Notes: generated from the letters alone by a model not told the origin. A stretch of 64,000 nt of DNA from Osedax fenrisi (GCA_964019155.1 OZ025245.1:7078223-7142222), one strand, 5' to 3'; numbered from the stretch's first letter, positions 13,843-25,375 are shown. Program-made: numbers and translations.

Positions 13843-15478
13843 CATTGAGCATGATTGAATCCCACAATCTCTCAACACCTCAACACCTCAACACCTCAAC
13901 ACCTCAATCCCTCAATAACACAATACAACAACATCACAACCCCCCAATCTCCCAATCATTCATTCTCTCAATTCCTCACTTCCTCAATCCCTCATTTCCT
14001 CAATTCCACAATTCCACAATTCCACAATTCCCCAATTCCTCAATTCCTCAATTCCACATTCCTCCGATCCTCAATCCCCCCAATAATACAATCCTCCAAT
14101 TCTTCAATCCCATAATTCTCCAATCCTCCAATCCCATAATCCTCCAATCCTCCAATTCTCCAATTTTACAATCCTCCAATCCTCCAACCATCCAATTATC
14201 CACTCCCACAATCCTCAAATCCTCCAATCCCACAATCCTCAAATCCCACAATTCTCCAACCTCCCAATCCACCAATCCCCCATTTACTCCAATCCTCCAA
14301 TCCCTCAGTTCCACATCCTACAATCCTCCAATCCTACATTCCCGCAATCCTCCAATTCCGCAATCCCGCAATCTTCCAATCCTACAATCCTTCAATCCCA
14401 CAATTCTCCAATCCTCCAATCCCAAAATCCCACAATCATACAATCCCATAACCCTCCAATCCCACATTCTCTCAATCATCCAATTCCACAATCCCATAAT
14501 CATCCAATCCTACAATCCTCTAATCCTCTAATCCTCCAATCCCATTATCCTCCAATCCAACAATTCTCCAATCCTCCAATCCAACAACCCCCCAATCCCC
14601 CATTCCTCGAATACCCCAATCGTCTAACCCCACCAATTTCCCAATCCCTCTACCCCCAATCCACCAATTCTCCATTCCAACAATCCCACAAGTCCATAAT
14701 CCCTCAATCCCACAATCCCACAATCAAACAATACCATAATCCCACAATCCAACAATCCCACAATCCCACAATCCCAAAATCCCACAATCCCACAATCCCA
14801 CAATACTCTAATCCCATAATCTCACAATCCTCCTATCCCACAATCCCACAATCCTCCAATCCCACAATCCCACAATCCTCCAATCCTCCAATCCTACAAT
14901 CCCACAATCCTTAAATCTCACAATTCCACAATCCTCCATTCCCATAATCCCACAATCCACCAATCCTCCAATCCCACAATCATCCAATCCCACAATCCCA
15001 CAATCCTCAATCCCACAATCCTACAAACCTCCAATCCTCCAATCCTCCAATCCCACAATCCCACAATTCTCCAATCCTACAATCCCATAATCCCCAAAAC
15101 CACAAGCCCCAACCCCCCAATAACACAACACCCAATACCAAAACATCCCAATACCCCAATACCACAACCCCCCAATACCACAGTCCCCCAATACCACAAC
15201 CACTCAACCCCCCAATACTGAAATACACCAATCACCCAATACCACAATCACCCAACACCACAATCCCCCAATACCACAATACCCCTATACCACAACCCCT
15301 CAGTACCCCAATAACACAGTCCCCGATACCATAACCCCCAAACCCCAATACCCCAATACCACAATCTCCCAATACCACAATACCATAACCCCCCAATACC
15401 ACAATACCCCAATACCACAATACCCCAACCACCCAATACCCTAATCTCCCAATTCACCAATACCCTAATACTACAATT
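12243..15478. repeat. Palindrome 1: ~1.54-kb inverted arms, 155-bp spacer
   Basis: The left arm 12243-13782 and right arm 13938-15478 are near-perfect reverse complements, although every 8-mer within an arm differs slightly. Checks include GAATGAATGATTGGGAGATT at 13755 against its complement ending about 13965, and GTAGTATTAGGGTATTGG at about 12247 against its complement near 15,460. All paired positions give a centre near 13,860. The arms therefore arose by inverted duplication of a finished array. Confidence 0.93.
13835..13866 (-). other. Strand-switch core, palindrome 1 centre
   Basis: Non-repetitive sequence at the array's centre. On the minus strand it reads GGGATTCAATCATGCTCAAT then GCCTTAATTCC. 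Near-identical copies lie at 51566-51598, 51986-52016 and 52386-52415 in the second palindrome. G-rich units lie on one side and C-rich units on the other. Confidence 0.85.
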
Positions 15479-15912
15479 CCACTCTCCCCCAATACCACAA
15501 CCCCCAATACCACAATAAAACAACCCCCCAATACCACAATCCCCCAATACCACAATACTCCAACCCCCCAATACCCCAATACCATACTCCCCAATACCAC
15601 AATACCATACTCCCCCAATACCACAATATCCCAACCCCCCAATACCACAACCCCCCAATTCCAAACTCCCCCAATACCGCAACCCCCCAATACCGCAACC
15701 CTCTAATACCACGCTCCCCCAATACCACACTCCCCCAATACCACAATACCACAATACCCCAATACCCCAACCACAATACCCCAATACCGCAATACCCCAA
15801 TACCAAAATCCCCCATTCCCCCATTCCTCCAACAACCCAACCCCCCAACCACCCAATTCCCCAACCCCCCAATACCCCCAATACAACAATCCCCCTACCC
15901 CCCAATACCACT
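13860..15912 (-). repeat. C-rich minisatellite, right half of palindrome 1
   Basis: The reverse-complement family (CAATCCCA, CAATCCTC, CAATACCA). The outer part, 15479-15912, is mostly CCCCCAATACCA and has no partner in the left half. The array ends at CCACTAG and joins a satellite-unit end reading TATACCCAGAGAGTC. Confidence 0.97.
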
Positions 15913-16262
15913 AGTATACCCAGAGAGTCGCATTTAAAAAAACCTGATTACAACATTATTATATACGGTTATTATATGATCGTTATTATAAAAGGAGCGT
16001 ATTCTCTAGATTAATTATATATTTGCGATCAATTTTATTTAATTAATCTACAATTATTTACATATTATATCCCTACTTATATAGATATATTAAAAATTAA
16101 ATCTGCGAGAGATTATTGGTATATAAATCGTAGTAATATGTTACTTTAATAACTATTAATATAATTAGAATATTAAATTATAAACAGATATAAAATATTT
16201 ATAAAATACTATTACTACTATACCCAGATATTCGCTTTTCAAAAAAAAACTTGATAACCCAT
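15912..16262 (-). repeat. Inverted, truncated type B satellite unit plus start of another
   Basis: Reading the minus strand, 16210 to 15912 matches a type B unit of the 41.5-50.3-kb satellite: TATCTGTTTATAATTTAATA, the AACAT-to-TCTAGAGAAT segment and the terminal AGGTTTTTTT...CTCTGGGTATA end, with an internal deletion. A TAGTAGTAAT-type spacer at about 16210-16220 separates it from a second inverted end (TATACCCAGATATTCG). Dispersed copies therefore exist outside the main array. Confidence 0.8.
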
Positions 16263-16284
16263 AGTGGTGTGTTATTTCATTTAG

Positions 16285-16381
16285 CAATAACAATAACAGT
16301 AATAGTAATAGTAATAGTAATAGTAATAGTAATAGTAAATGTAATAGTAATAGTAATACTAATAGTAATACTAATTACATA

Positions 16382-16420
<39 letters not shown>

Positions 16421-16440
16421 TGGGAATTATGTCTAATACG
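16285..16440 (+). repeat. AGTAAT microsatellite and TA run
   Basis: (AGTAAT)n with a few AGTAAC / AATGTAAT / AGTAATACT variants at about 16295-16374, then a TA-rich run at about 16380-16425. Confidence 0.9.
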
Positions 16441-16449
16441 GGCCGGTGT

Positions 16450-16590
16450 GTAATACGGGCCACTGCGATATCTCAGTAACTATTGTTCAAATGAAAAAAA
16501 AAATATATACAAGATTTATTTAGTATCACATTTCTATTAATAAGGGGTGTTTTTTATTTTAATATTTGCATTTATATTTTATATCTGTTT
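16450..16590 (+). repeat. Dispersed ~140-bp repeat, copy 1
   Basis: Begins GTAATACGGGCCACTGCGAT and continues with TTGTTCAAAT, ATATATACAAGATTTATT and TTTCTATTAATAA. A diverged copy lies at 20730-20865 in the same orientation, also downstream of a TAG-type microsatellite. Family unknown. Confidence 0.8.
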
Positions 16591-16780
16591 ATAATTTAAT
16601 ATTCTAATTATATTATTAGTTATTAAAGTAACATATTATTACGATTTATATACCAATAATCTCTCGCAAATTTAATTTTAAATATTTATAAATAAGTAGG
16701 GATATAATATGTAAATAATTATAGATTAATTAAATAAAATTGATCGCAAATATATAATTAATCTAGAGAATATATATTTA
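16565..16780 (+). repeat. Type B satellite fragment, + orientation
   Basis: Reverse complement of 15990-16210: TATCTGTTTATAATTTAATA, CTCTCGCAAATTTAATTTTA and ATTAATCTAGAGAATATA. With 15912-16210 it makes an inverted pair around the AGTAAT/TA microsatellites. Confidence 0.8.
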
Positions 16781-17380
16781 TATATATATATATTAATATA
16801 TTAATTTATTATATATATTGAAACTACACATTAAATTAATATAATTGGTATTTGTAAACTTGTTTTTATATAGTTTTGATCTAGTATTAGATTTAATGAT
16901 ATACTGAAAATTATAAATAATCTAATATAATATAGATTAAGTTCAATATATAGCTTAATATGTTATATCAATAAATTAATTTATCCAAGTAGATGCAGTA
17001 TTTAATGCAATTGTCCAGGATAATGCCATGTATTACAATTAATTATATTCAGTTATAACTGTATAATTAAACTAATATTAACTACAAACTAACCAATACG
17101 ACGTACACTGTACACTCCGGTATATACTATGTGATATGGTTCTGTGGGTATCACGTGAGAAGGAGTAATGTCCAGTTAAGAAGTGTAGAAGAATCTAAAA
17201 ATAGAATATATGACAGAGGACACGATGTTAACATCGAGGAGTTTTGCGGTAATATAACGATTTCGTATGTTTATATAGCATGGACCGTTGTGGCTGAAGT
17301 CATACTATTGGTTAATAATATCTTGAGTGACATCCGAAATTCATATTGTCATTGTTATTTATACGCGCTAGTCGAGAATA

Positions 17381-17411
17381 TCAATATAAAAAAAGTTTCT
17401 TTGTATCGATT
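17381..17411. repeat. Degenerate fused-TIR palindrome
   Basis: CAATATAAAAAAAG followed by TTTCTTTGTATCGATTG is a near-palindrome resembling two head-to-head ends of the CGATATAAAGAAAG transposon family. The same sequence is at 19077-19107 in the opposite arm, so it predates the arm duplication. Confidence 0.6.
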
Positions 17412-17490
17412 GTCACGACACAACACCAAACAATATGGCGCTATAGTTACGGTCAGATATGTGAACGCCTTTGTTTTGACAATTGTATGA

Positions 17491-17986
17491 CGTAACACCA
17501 TCGATATAAAGAAAGTGGATAAGCAATTGACGCACGCAATGCATGTAAAAGATAGACACGTGAATGACACTTTTATCGATAAATTTACAAAATGGTATCA
17601 GTTATTTTGATTGGATATTAGTCATATTATATATGTCAAATATCAAAACAGTAGTCTTTTCGTCGAAATAGATTTAAGTGACTTCTATCTATATCAATGG
17701 ATTTAAATTATAAATATCAATAAAATAGTATTATATCTTCAATTTAAATACACAAAATTACGAGGAATGTTGATATTATGTATTTTAAATATATAATTTT
17801 ATTTTTAGTATAGATAGTACATTAAAATTGGTAGTGATTATCAATATATATATATGATAAATACATATTATTATAAATAAAAAGTAGTGGGCCAGATAGT
17901 GGGTTTCGACTGTAGCGCTCGTAGCGGATAGTGCCATAGACTACATTCAATTGCTTATCCACTTTCTTTATATCGATGCGTAACAC
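17491..17986. mobile_element. 480-bp MITE with 32-bp TIRs and 8-bp TSD
   Basis: The element spans 17499-17978. Its left end CATCGATATAAAGAAAGT plus GGATAAGCAATTGA is exactly repeated in reverse at the right end. It is flanked by CGTAACAC at 17491-17498 and 17979-17986, an exact 8-bp target duplication. The opposite foldback arm (about 18980-18995) contains the same locus with one CGTAACAC and no insert. An 8-bp duplication fits hAT or P-like superfamilies; the CA start fits P-like ends, but no transposase is present to decide. Confidence 0.95.
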
Positions 17987-18112
17987 ATATAACAATGAGT
18001 ACGTAATATTGACTAAGATATATTTAGAATATATTATGTAATCGTATAACGTAATAGTAATAGTTATATTAATATTTAAATGCATTTCCTCCCGATAGAT
18101 AAATCGATATAG

Positions 18113-18320
<208 letters not shown>

Positions 18321-19542
18321 AAATATATGTTTAAATGTATGTTTTTACAAAATATTACTGTAAATGTCCTGATCAGTATCATATTATACTACTGATCAGG
18401 GTATCTACAGGATAATGTAAGTAAAGTTTTGCATTGATATTTGATCTATATTTTTAATATTACTGTAAATATACTTTTAAGTAGCATCATAGTAAATATA
18501 TACTGTTCAGTGTGTTATAATGATAAATTATGATATTAAAACGGAGTTCATCTAAGAAATTAGAAGATTATAGTAAATTAAGAAAATAGTCGGGTTGTTT
18601 GTTGGCCATTGCTATTAATACGTGTCGTACTATAGCTACTATATATTGTCAGTACATATGTGTGCGCAATTATATATGTATTTATATGTATGTATATATA
18701 TATATATATATAGGTAATGACCCTACTAATTATCATATATAATATTATAATTATTTATTATATATTTTAAATAATTTAAGAATTATTTTAAGATATTACT
18801 TATATATTGTATTGATCATTCGTATACGAATCATATATGATATATTGTATATGGTTAATAAATACTGTAGGATATATACTTAAATTGTATTAATAAGTTA
18901 AATATGAAATTTTAATAAACATATACTTTATACGATTACATAATATGTTCTAAATATAGTTTAGTTAATATTACGTACTCATTGTTATATGTGTTACGTC
19001 ATACAAGTCGTCAAAACAAAGGCGTTCACATAACTGACCGTAACTATAGCGCCATATTGTTTGGTGTTGTGTCGTGACAATCGATACAAAGAAACTTTTT
19101 TTATATTGATATTCTCGACTAGCGCGTATAATTAACAGCGACAATAGGAATCTAGGCCCTCACTCAAGAACGTATAACCAATAGCGTCGCTTCAGCTTCG
19201 ATGATTCCACGCTAATGTTTATATAAGCATACGAATTCGTTATATCACTGCAATATCCACTAGCCGTTAACATAGTATCATCTATCCTATATTCTAGTTG
19301 TGGCTTTCTTCTTCACTTCCTAACTGGACATAACTGCCTTCTCACGTCATCCTCACACAACCGTATAACACAGTATTTACCTGAGTGTACGTCTTATTGG
19401 TTAGTTTTTTGTATACATTAGTTTAGTTATAACTGCATATAATTAATTATAATACATGTTCTTATTGCATTTGCATTATGCAATTCATATACTTGAATAA
19501 TTATATTATTTATAGTTATATTAGTAGTATTAAAAATTATAG

Positions 19543-19643
19543 TTGTAGTAGTAGTAGCAGTAGTAGTAGTAGTAGTAGTAGCAGTAGTAGTAGTAGTAGT
19601 AGTAGTAGTAAATGTAAATGTAAATGTAAATGTAAATGTAAAT
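19543..19643 (+). repeat. (GTA)n with AGC variants followed by (AAATGT)n
   Basis: GTAGTAGTAGCAG-type triplets at 19543-19608, then about six AAATGT hexamers to 19643. Confidence 0.95.
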
Positions 19644-19886
19644 AGTTTATTATACACTGCATTAATGTTTTATAAACATTCTTAGAGTGTGAACGAACAA
19701 ATTAAACAGAACAAATATTACTAATAGTTTTTAGCATTTAAAAACATAACATGATAACTATATACATACATATATGTGTATATAAATATATAAACGTATA
19801 TAAATAAATATACATAAATATACAGATACATACAATACTTTCGTATATGTTATAAACTTTATAATATTATTATAAAAGTATTACAA

Positions 19887-20511
19887 TCAATAGTTATTTA
19901 ATATATAACGATATAAATGTTTATTGAACGTGTAATGGTTAATAATATTCTTAATGTTGGATGGAAGTTTGTTCCAAAGGTAAGGGGCATACCACCGATA
20001 AGATAGCTCGCCATATATTGAAGAATTAATTTTAGGTAGTTCAAAGTTAATTGTAGAATTTGATCGCAATTGCGAGTTATTAATAGATAACTGTAGCATA
20101 TTATATATATACATAGGTTTCTTAAATACTATAGCTTTATGCGTTATAGTGAGTATTTTATATATAATAGATTGCTTAGTATTATACCAATTGATTTTAT
20201 AACGAAGTTCAGAAATACTTGTAGAATAATCAGTATAAGGAATTTTAAATATAATTCGAATGCACCTATTTATAATGGAATCACATTTTTTTAGTAGTGT
20301 AGTATTAATTTTTATAAAGAAAAGAGTTGCAGTAATTTAGTTTAGAAATAATTAGTGAAGTAGATACAATTTTAGCTGTATTTAGTGAAATGATAGGGAG
20401 AATTTTTTTTAAATTGTAAACATTATATGATGCAGACTTAAGTATATCTTTTACATGTATTTCAGTCGATAGATTTTGTGAAATAGTTATTCCAAGATAC
20501 TTTGTACAATA
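19887..20511 (-). pseudogene. CR1/L2-like LINE reverse transcriptase C-terminus
   Basis: Two overlapping minus-strand frames encode the C-terminal domain typical of animal CR1/L2-like non-LTR retrotransposons. The first (from 20511) reads KYLGITISQNLS, HVKDILKSA, AKIVSTSLIISKLNYCNSF, matching the usual 'LG+.+...L....H+...+..+...L..+R' and 'SRLDYCNSLLYG' blocks. After a frameshift near 20308-20340 the second runs to a stop at 19887 and reads LLKKCDSIINRCIRIIF, HKAIVFKKP, YGELSYRWYAPYLWNKLPSN, matching the conserved 'LQ..QN.AAR.I' and 'AP.LWN.LP..I' blocks. The catalytic core is absent upstream, where the sequence abuts a TAG array. 5'-truncated and frameshifted, hence dead. It is the best evidence that the host is an animal. 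Confidence 0.92.
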
Positions 20512-20518
20512 CTAGATA

Positions 20519-20531
20519 CTAGTAGTAGTAT

Positions 20532-20566
<35 letters not shown>

Positions 20567-20672
20567 TATTAAAGTATTAGTAGTAGTAGTAGTAGTAGTA
20601 TATTAAAGTAGTAGTAGTAGTAGTAGTATATTAAAGTAGTAGTAGTAGTAGTAGTATATTAAAGTAGTAGTA
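20519..20672 (+). repeat. TAG arrays punctuated by TATATTAAAG
   Basis: Runs of AGT separated four times by AGTATATTAAAGT. It joins the 5'-truncated edge of the LINE fragment directly. Confidence 0.95.
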
Positions 20673-20729
20673 TACATTATAGGGAAATTGTTTATAATGC
20701 GGGCATGTTTGCAAACAATAATTATATAT

Positions 20730-20865
20730 GTAATACGGACCACTGCGATATATCTGTAATTTATGTTCAAATCAAAAAAATATATATACAAGATTTATTG
20801 AGTTTCATATTTCTATTAATAATGATTATTTTTTAATAGTTGCATTTATATTTCTAATATTGATC
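20730..20865 (+). repeat. Dispersed ~140-bp repeat, copy 2
   Basis: Diverged copy of 16450-16590, starting GTAATACGGACCACTGCGAT and sharing ATATATACAAGATTTATT and TTTCTATTAATAA. Confidence 0.8.
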
Positions 20866-21206
20866 ATTATATCATCAATTCATTTACAAATGAAAATGTA
20901 CTAAATCATAATTTATTTATCCACCCATTTCGTTAATAAATCTATAATTTATTAAATATTTCAAAGCACCATTGAGAAAATTAATTAAATACGAATAATA
21001 TACATATATTACATTTTATATTCAATATTAAGTGCGTGAGGGTTATTTAACAGGTGTATACTTTTTTTTCAATATAGGCTACCTAATGTTAGTAATACAT
21101 TACCAATGGAAATGATTGATTCTATGTTACTATTTTATAATATAATATCACTGAAATAAAATGTAATATAAATGCGTGCGACATCGTGCGTTTATTCGTA
21201 CTATAT

Positions 21207-21238
21207 ATATAAAGAAAGTTTCTTTATATCGATAATTC
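21207..21238. repeat. Fused-TIR palindrome (CGATATAAAGAAAG family)
   Basis: ATATAAAGAAAG followed by TTTCTTTATATCGAT: arms of at least 11 bp around one central G. It matches the terminal repeats of the 17499-17978 element set head to head. No clear target duplication is visible. Confidence 0.7.
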
Positions 21239-21577
21239 ATACATGCGTCTATTGATAGATCGAACTATTACGAGAGTGGTTATAATGAATGTGTACATTA
21301 TTATCATAGAAATTACAATTAGGTGATTCTAATATATATGAATATTACACCGCATGTATGCATATTCACGTATATTTATATGTATGTTAATATATAAATA
21401 CATATATACATTGTATACACATGAATGCGTATACGCATATACTCATATACGAATATCCATATGTATATATCAATACAATAAAGGCATAGTATATGTTTAA
21501 ATATATATGCATTTATAATATTGTACATATATTTGAATATATGAGAGGGAATATGTGTAATCGTATATGTACGATTG

Positions 21578-21628
<51 letters not shown>

Positions 21629-22098
21629 CATACCAGATTTGGTTGACATTTCTTGCATAATATTAATCATTTGGTAGACATGATTATTTGGAGGACAATT
21701 TCGTGTCCACCAAATAGTTTAGGGCAATAATGTATCACTTTTGGTATAAATTTGACTTATAATAAAATTATATAATTAATATATAGGAAATAAAGTTGTA
21801 TATTATTTATTAATAATTTAAAAATCAATAGAATGGGTAAGTTTAAATAATGATTGAATTTTCACTCTATATATATTGGATCCATAAAAATAACTGTTTA
21901 GTAGACACACCATTTTCAATGAAATACGTAGTATTGTTGGATATATGTCTATAGGGAATTGATGGATTTAGACTTTATATTACATATGGATCATATATAT
22001 AAAATAAAAAAATAAAATATTATATTAATAAAAAATATACATTTTAATTAATTTATTATTTATTTTTATTATATTTTGAAATAATAAATGGAATGATT
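21239..22098. other. AT-rich DNA with TA microsatellite
   Basis: No gene. A pure (TA)n run spans about 21579-21625. GTCCACCAAAT and TTTGGTAGACAT motifs near 21,660-21,710 recur near 38,665 and 38,808 and may mark a decayed dispersed repeat. Confidence 0.6.
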
Positions 22099-22470
22099 CA
22101 TAAATACTAAGGTAATACAAGTATTTTTATTAATTTAAAATTTAATATTTAAAATTTAATAATCTTAAAATATATATTAAGATTATTATTAAATATATAC
22201 TTAACATTTAAATAGAATAATGTTTAATTGTGTATTCAATATATAATTATATATATCCATAATCATGTGGATCATGTGTATTAAAATATAAATATTTATA
22301 AATACTAAGGTAATACAAGTATTTTTATCAATTTAATATTTAAAATTTAATAATTTTAAAATATATATTAAGATTGTTAAATATATACTTACTATTTAAA
22401 TATATAGAATAATTTGTAATTGTGAATTAAATATATAATTATATACATTCATAATCATGTGTATTAAGTA
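22099..22470 (+). repeat. ~192-bp tandem duplication
   Basis: ATAAATACTAAGGTAATACA begins near 22,103 and again near 22,295. Both units continue through ATTAAGATT, AATTGTG and CATAATCATGTG with substitutions and small deletions. Confidence 0.85.
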
Positions 22471-22897
22471 ATTTATTAAGTAATTTATCGTGTAAGAAAA
22501 AAAATGTAAGATTTTAAATTTTACCAGGTAACATTTTTAAATATTCTATTAATAATTAATTTAATTGAATTGGGTTTTACCAATAGTAGTTTCTAATAGT
22601 ACACATACTATTAGTTGTTATTGTAAACTTTATATGGATAGTTATATTCAATATACTAATTAAATATAACATTGCATAATAGGATTATTATAATTATTAT
22701 TATAATCATTATTATATTATAATGATTATAGTCAAAATATAGTTTAAAAATAATCAACACACTAAAAGCCCACATACTTCATTATACGAATTAGTAATTA
22801 CATAAATATATAGTATTCATGTCATTATATAATTAATATAATATTATAAGAATACTCGTGTAATTTAAATAATTCGAATAAACATGTTACGGACATA

Positions 22898-23135
22898 GAC
22901 TCTATCAGTGATATAGTCTATCATATAGTCTGATACGTTAATATCAAAGAAGGCCGCCGATTATTATTATTATATTGTTAGAGTTCAATTTTTATTTTGG
23001 GGTTGTTTAATTTATTTGGTTTTGTTTTATTTTTCTGTATTTTTTAGCTGCATTATAATGAACTCTGACATTATTATAATAACAATCGGCGGCCTGCTTT
23101 AAGATAATTCCTATAATAGACTATATCATAGAGTA
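22898..23135. mobile_element. MITE with ~85-bp imperfect TIRs
   Basis: The left side reads GACTCTATCAGTGATATAGT... then AAGGCCGCCGATTATTATTA and GAGTTCA; the right side is its inverse (TGAACTCTGAC, AACAATCGGCGGCCT, GACTATATCATAGAGTA). Centre contains a T-rich core ending TTTTTTAGCTGCATTA that also occurs in the 37-kb MITE family. I could not settle a target duplication. Confidence 0.7.
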
Positions 23136-23850
23136 TTAAAAAAATCACGATATTTAACCTAGTACCAGGTATATTATATAATATATATTATATTATAAAT
23201 TATAATTTATAATATATAATAACTTATTAAATAAGATATACAAAATTGTCATACTTTTTTTTAATTTGTATACAACCTTATATTTATTTACATTTTTAAT
23301 ATAATTACTACTATATACTTCCACTATATATATATTATATACATGGGAATACGGACGTTAGGCAAACATTAAATAACTATAAATATCAAATGTCACAAAT
23401 GTGGCCAAGGTGTATGTCAATCTAATTCATTATACGCTCTAAGAGCGTATAATGTACCACTAAAACTGAAAATAAAATCTTTATGAGAAACATGTATATA
23501 TGGAATAATTCCTTTTGAAAAATATATTTATAAACCATTCGTATTAATATATATATATGATATTTACACATACGAGTAACATCCTATTTGCGTATTGATA
23601 TTTGTGGGTTGTTTGATTTATTTTGTTTAGTTTTATTCTTCCGTTTTTTTAACAAGCACGCCTTGTGCTGTTATAATATATAATATAAATAATAGCGCCA
23701 CGTAATGTTGCCATTTAATTTTTACCTACCATCCGTATCATCCTATATATATATTAACCTTTATATGTAATAACATATATATTAACAACATTTTTAGATT
23801 ATTATATTATTGAATGTATTAAATATTAACAGGTAATGCCTTGTACTTAT
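23136..23850. other. AT-rich DNA with short palindrome
   Basis: No gene. CATTATACGCTCT and AGAGCGTATAATG form a 27-bp near-perfect palindrome at 23428-23454. A T-rich core like those in neighbouring MITEs lies near 23,605-23,650, followed by AGCACGCCTTGTGCT. Confidence 0.6.
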
Positions 23851-24077
23851 TGTTATATATTGTATTTATTTATATGCGACGATATTGTACATCTACGTGA
23901 TATCAGCGAATATACGCATAGTGCCTGGTATCATAATGCACGTACATTCCTACCATCTCGCATGACCCCCCCCCCCCACGCGCAGACGGCTGTGTATATA
24001 TAGCGGACCGCCGCTATGTATAATCACTTGAAGAATAAGTATAACCAATAAACATACATAAGCCTTGACGTAACATC
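23851..24077 (+). mobile_element. LTR-like repeat, first copy
   Basis: Direct-repeat partner of 24662-24868. Shared landmarks: GATATTGTACATCTACG, TAGTGCCTGGTATCA, TCTCGCAT, a TATATATA promoter-like box before CGG/CCGCTAT, CTTGAAGAATAAGT and CCTTGAC. Begins TGTTATAT and ends GTAACA, fitting the TG...CA rule. Contains a run of 13 C at about 23967-23979. The gag-like ORF starts about 105 bp downstream. Confidence 0.75.
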
Positions 24078-24181
24078 AATAAGCGTCCAACCTCACGTCC
24101 AATGAATATCATCCTGCCACGTCAACCAGTGAGAGCACGTTAGGAAACATCTACCCCCACGCCCAATGACTATAAACAATC

Positions 24182-24630
24182 ATGAACCCTACACCAACTC
24201 CTTCCTTCGATTGGCACAATGAAGATCGGCTAGACGAGCTGAAAATGTTGTTTAACATTTTATTTACGTCCTCGCCATTGCCCACTACATCCGGTATGAT
24301 ATCCTGTACACCCTCGCCGTCACTCATGACCTCCGTGACACCCCAGCCACTACCCACGACATCCGGTACGCTTTCGCCCTTGCCCACTATATCAGGTACA
24401 TATTCGCTACGCCCCCGCTGTCACCCACGACATCTGTGACGCATCCGACATCACACATAATACCCGATATGTTCTCAACGTCACCCGTGACCCTCTCGAT
24501 CTCACCCACAATATCCGTGACCCCCTCATCATCACCCCCACCATCCGTGATGCCATACAGCACCATACACAATGCATGTATTGCCATCCCCATGGCCACC
24601 TCCAACATGATATCCTTCTTCCATACGTGA
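24182..24630 (+). pseudogene. Gag-like ORF with Pro/Ser/Thr repeats, frameshifted
   Basis: Begins MNPTPTPSFDWHNEDRLDEL. A 'P.F.W...D+L+E' start is common in metazoan gypsy gag proteins. From about codon 30 the frame becomes degenerate repeats of roughly 10-15 residues with SPLPTTSG and TSVTP motifs, rich in Pro, Ser and Thr. A frameshift near 24,436 moves it to another frame, which continues MTHPTSHIIPDMF, SPVTLSISPTISVTP and stops at 24,628. Lying between two LTR-like repeats, it is probably the gag remnant of a short, non-autonomous LTR element. The repeats could be a coding minisatellite unrelated to gag. Confidence 0.5.
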
Positions 24631-24661
24631 GAAGAGGGAATGACCCCAACCCCTCTTCGAT

Positions 24662-24868
24662 AACCAATTTATTTATATATATGCGTCGATATTGTACATC
24701 TACGTAATATCAGCGCATATACACCTAGTGCCTGGTATCACGACGCACGTACAATGTACGTTTCTGCCGTCTCGCATTACTGCCCCACGCTCAGACATCT
24801 GCGGTGGTCCGCTATATATAATCTCTTGAAGAATAAGTCTAACCAATTAACGTAAATAAGCCTTGACA
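24662..24868 (+). mobile_element. LTR-like repeat, second copy
   Basis: Same orientation as 23851-24077 and roughly 80-85% similar by eye. It carries an extra ACAATGTACGT-type duplication and lacks the long C run. Its right end is truncated after CCTTGACATT. Together with the first copy it brackets about 0.58 kb. Confidence 0.75.
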
Positions 24869-25009
24869 TTTTACTCCCATATATACACACAACTTAACAG
24901 TGTAATATATTAGTATTACACAACTTAGACAGTGATTAATACATAACAACAATTTATATATATATATAATAATTTTATATAATATATTATATGTATACAC
25001 AAATATCCA

Positions 25010-25012
<3 letters not shown>

Positions 25013-25060
<48 letters not shown>
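25013..25060 (+). repeat. (TA)n microsatellite
   Basis: About 24 TA dinucleotides. Confidence 0.98.
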
Positions 25061-25062
<2 letters not shown>

Positions 25063-25185
25063 CTAATGATCTCCTCTTCAACAATGATGGCGTACATACC
25101 GACCCCAAGTGTGATAAGTTAATTCAACAGATAACCTCACAAGATTCTCCGCAAGCCATTGATAATTATCATTATCATAATTATT

Positions 25186-25222
25186 ACGCGATACCTATGA
25201 ATTATAATTCATAGTTATCGCG
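25186..25222. repeat. Short palindrome
   Basis: CGCGATACCTATGAATTATA and its inverse, ending TTCATAGTTATCGCG. Possible hairpin or vestigial inverted-repeat insertion near gypsy element 2. Confidence 0.7.
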
Positions 25223-25375
25223 AACTACATGTGGCCCTTTAATAAAGAACTGTCACACCTTACGATACTTCTATGTTAACTTCTTAAAAAAGATGTCTAA
25301 TACCTAATATATTCAATAACATGGAAGAATAAATATACTACTCTATCATATTATGCGACAAAGAAGAAGATAACA

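Noticed and set aside
11757..15912. Many Trp/Gly/Ile/Leu-rich and Pro/Gln/Asn/Ser-rich ORFs in the first palindrome
   Set aside because: They are translations of degenerate 8-bp repeats, open in several frames at once and on both strands, with no domain or start signal.
24839..25108. Tyr/Ile-rich ORF
   Set aside because: Produced by the (TA)n run; no protein-like composition outside it.
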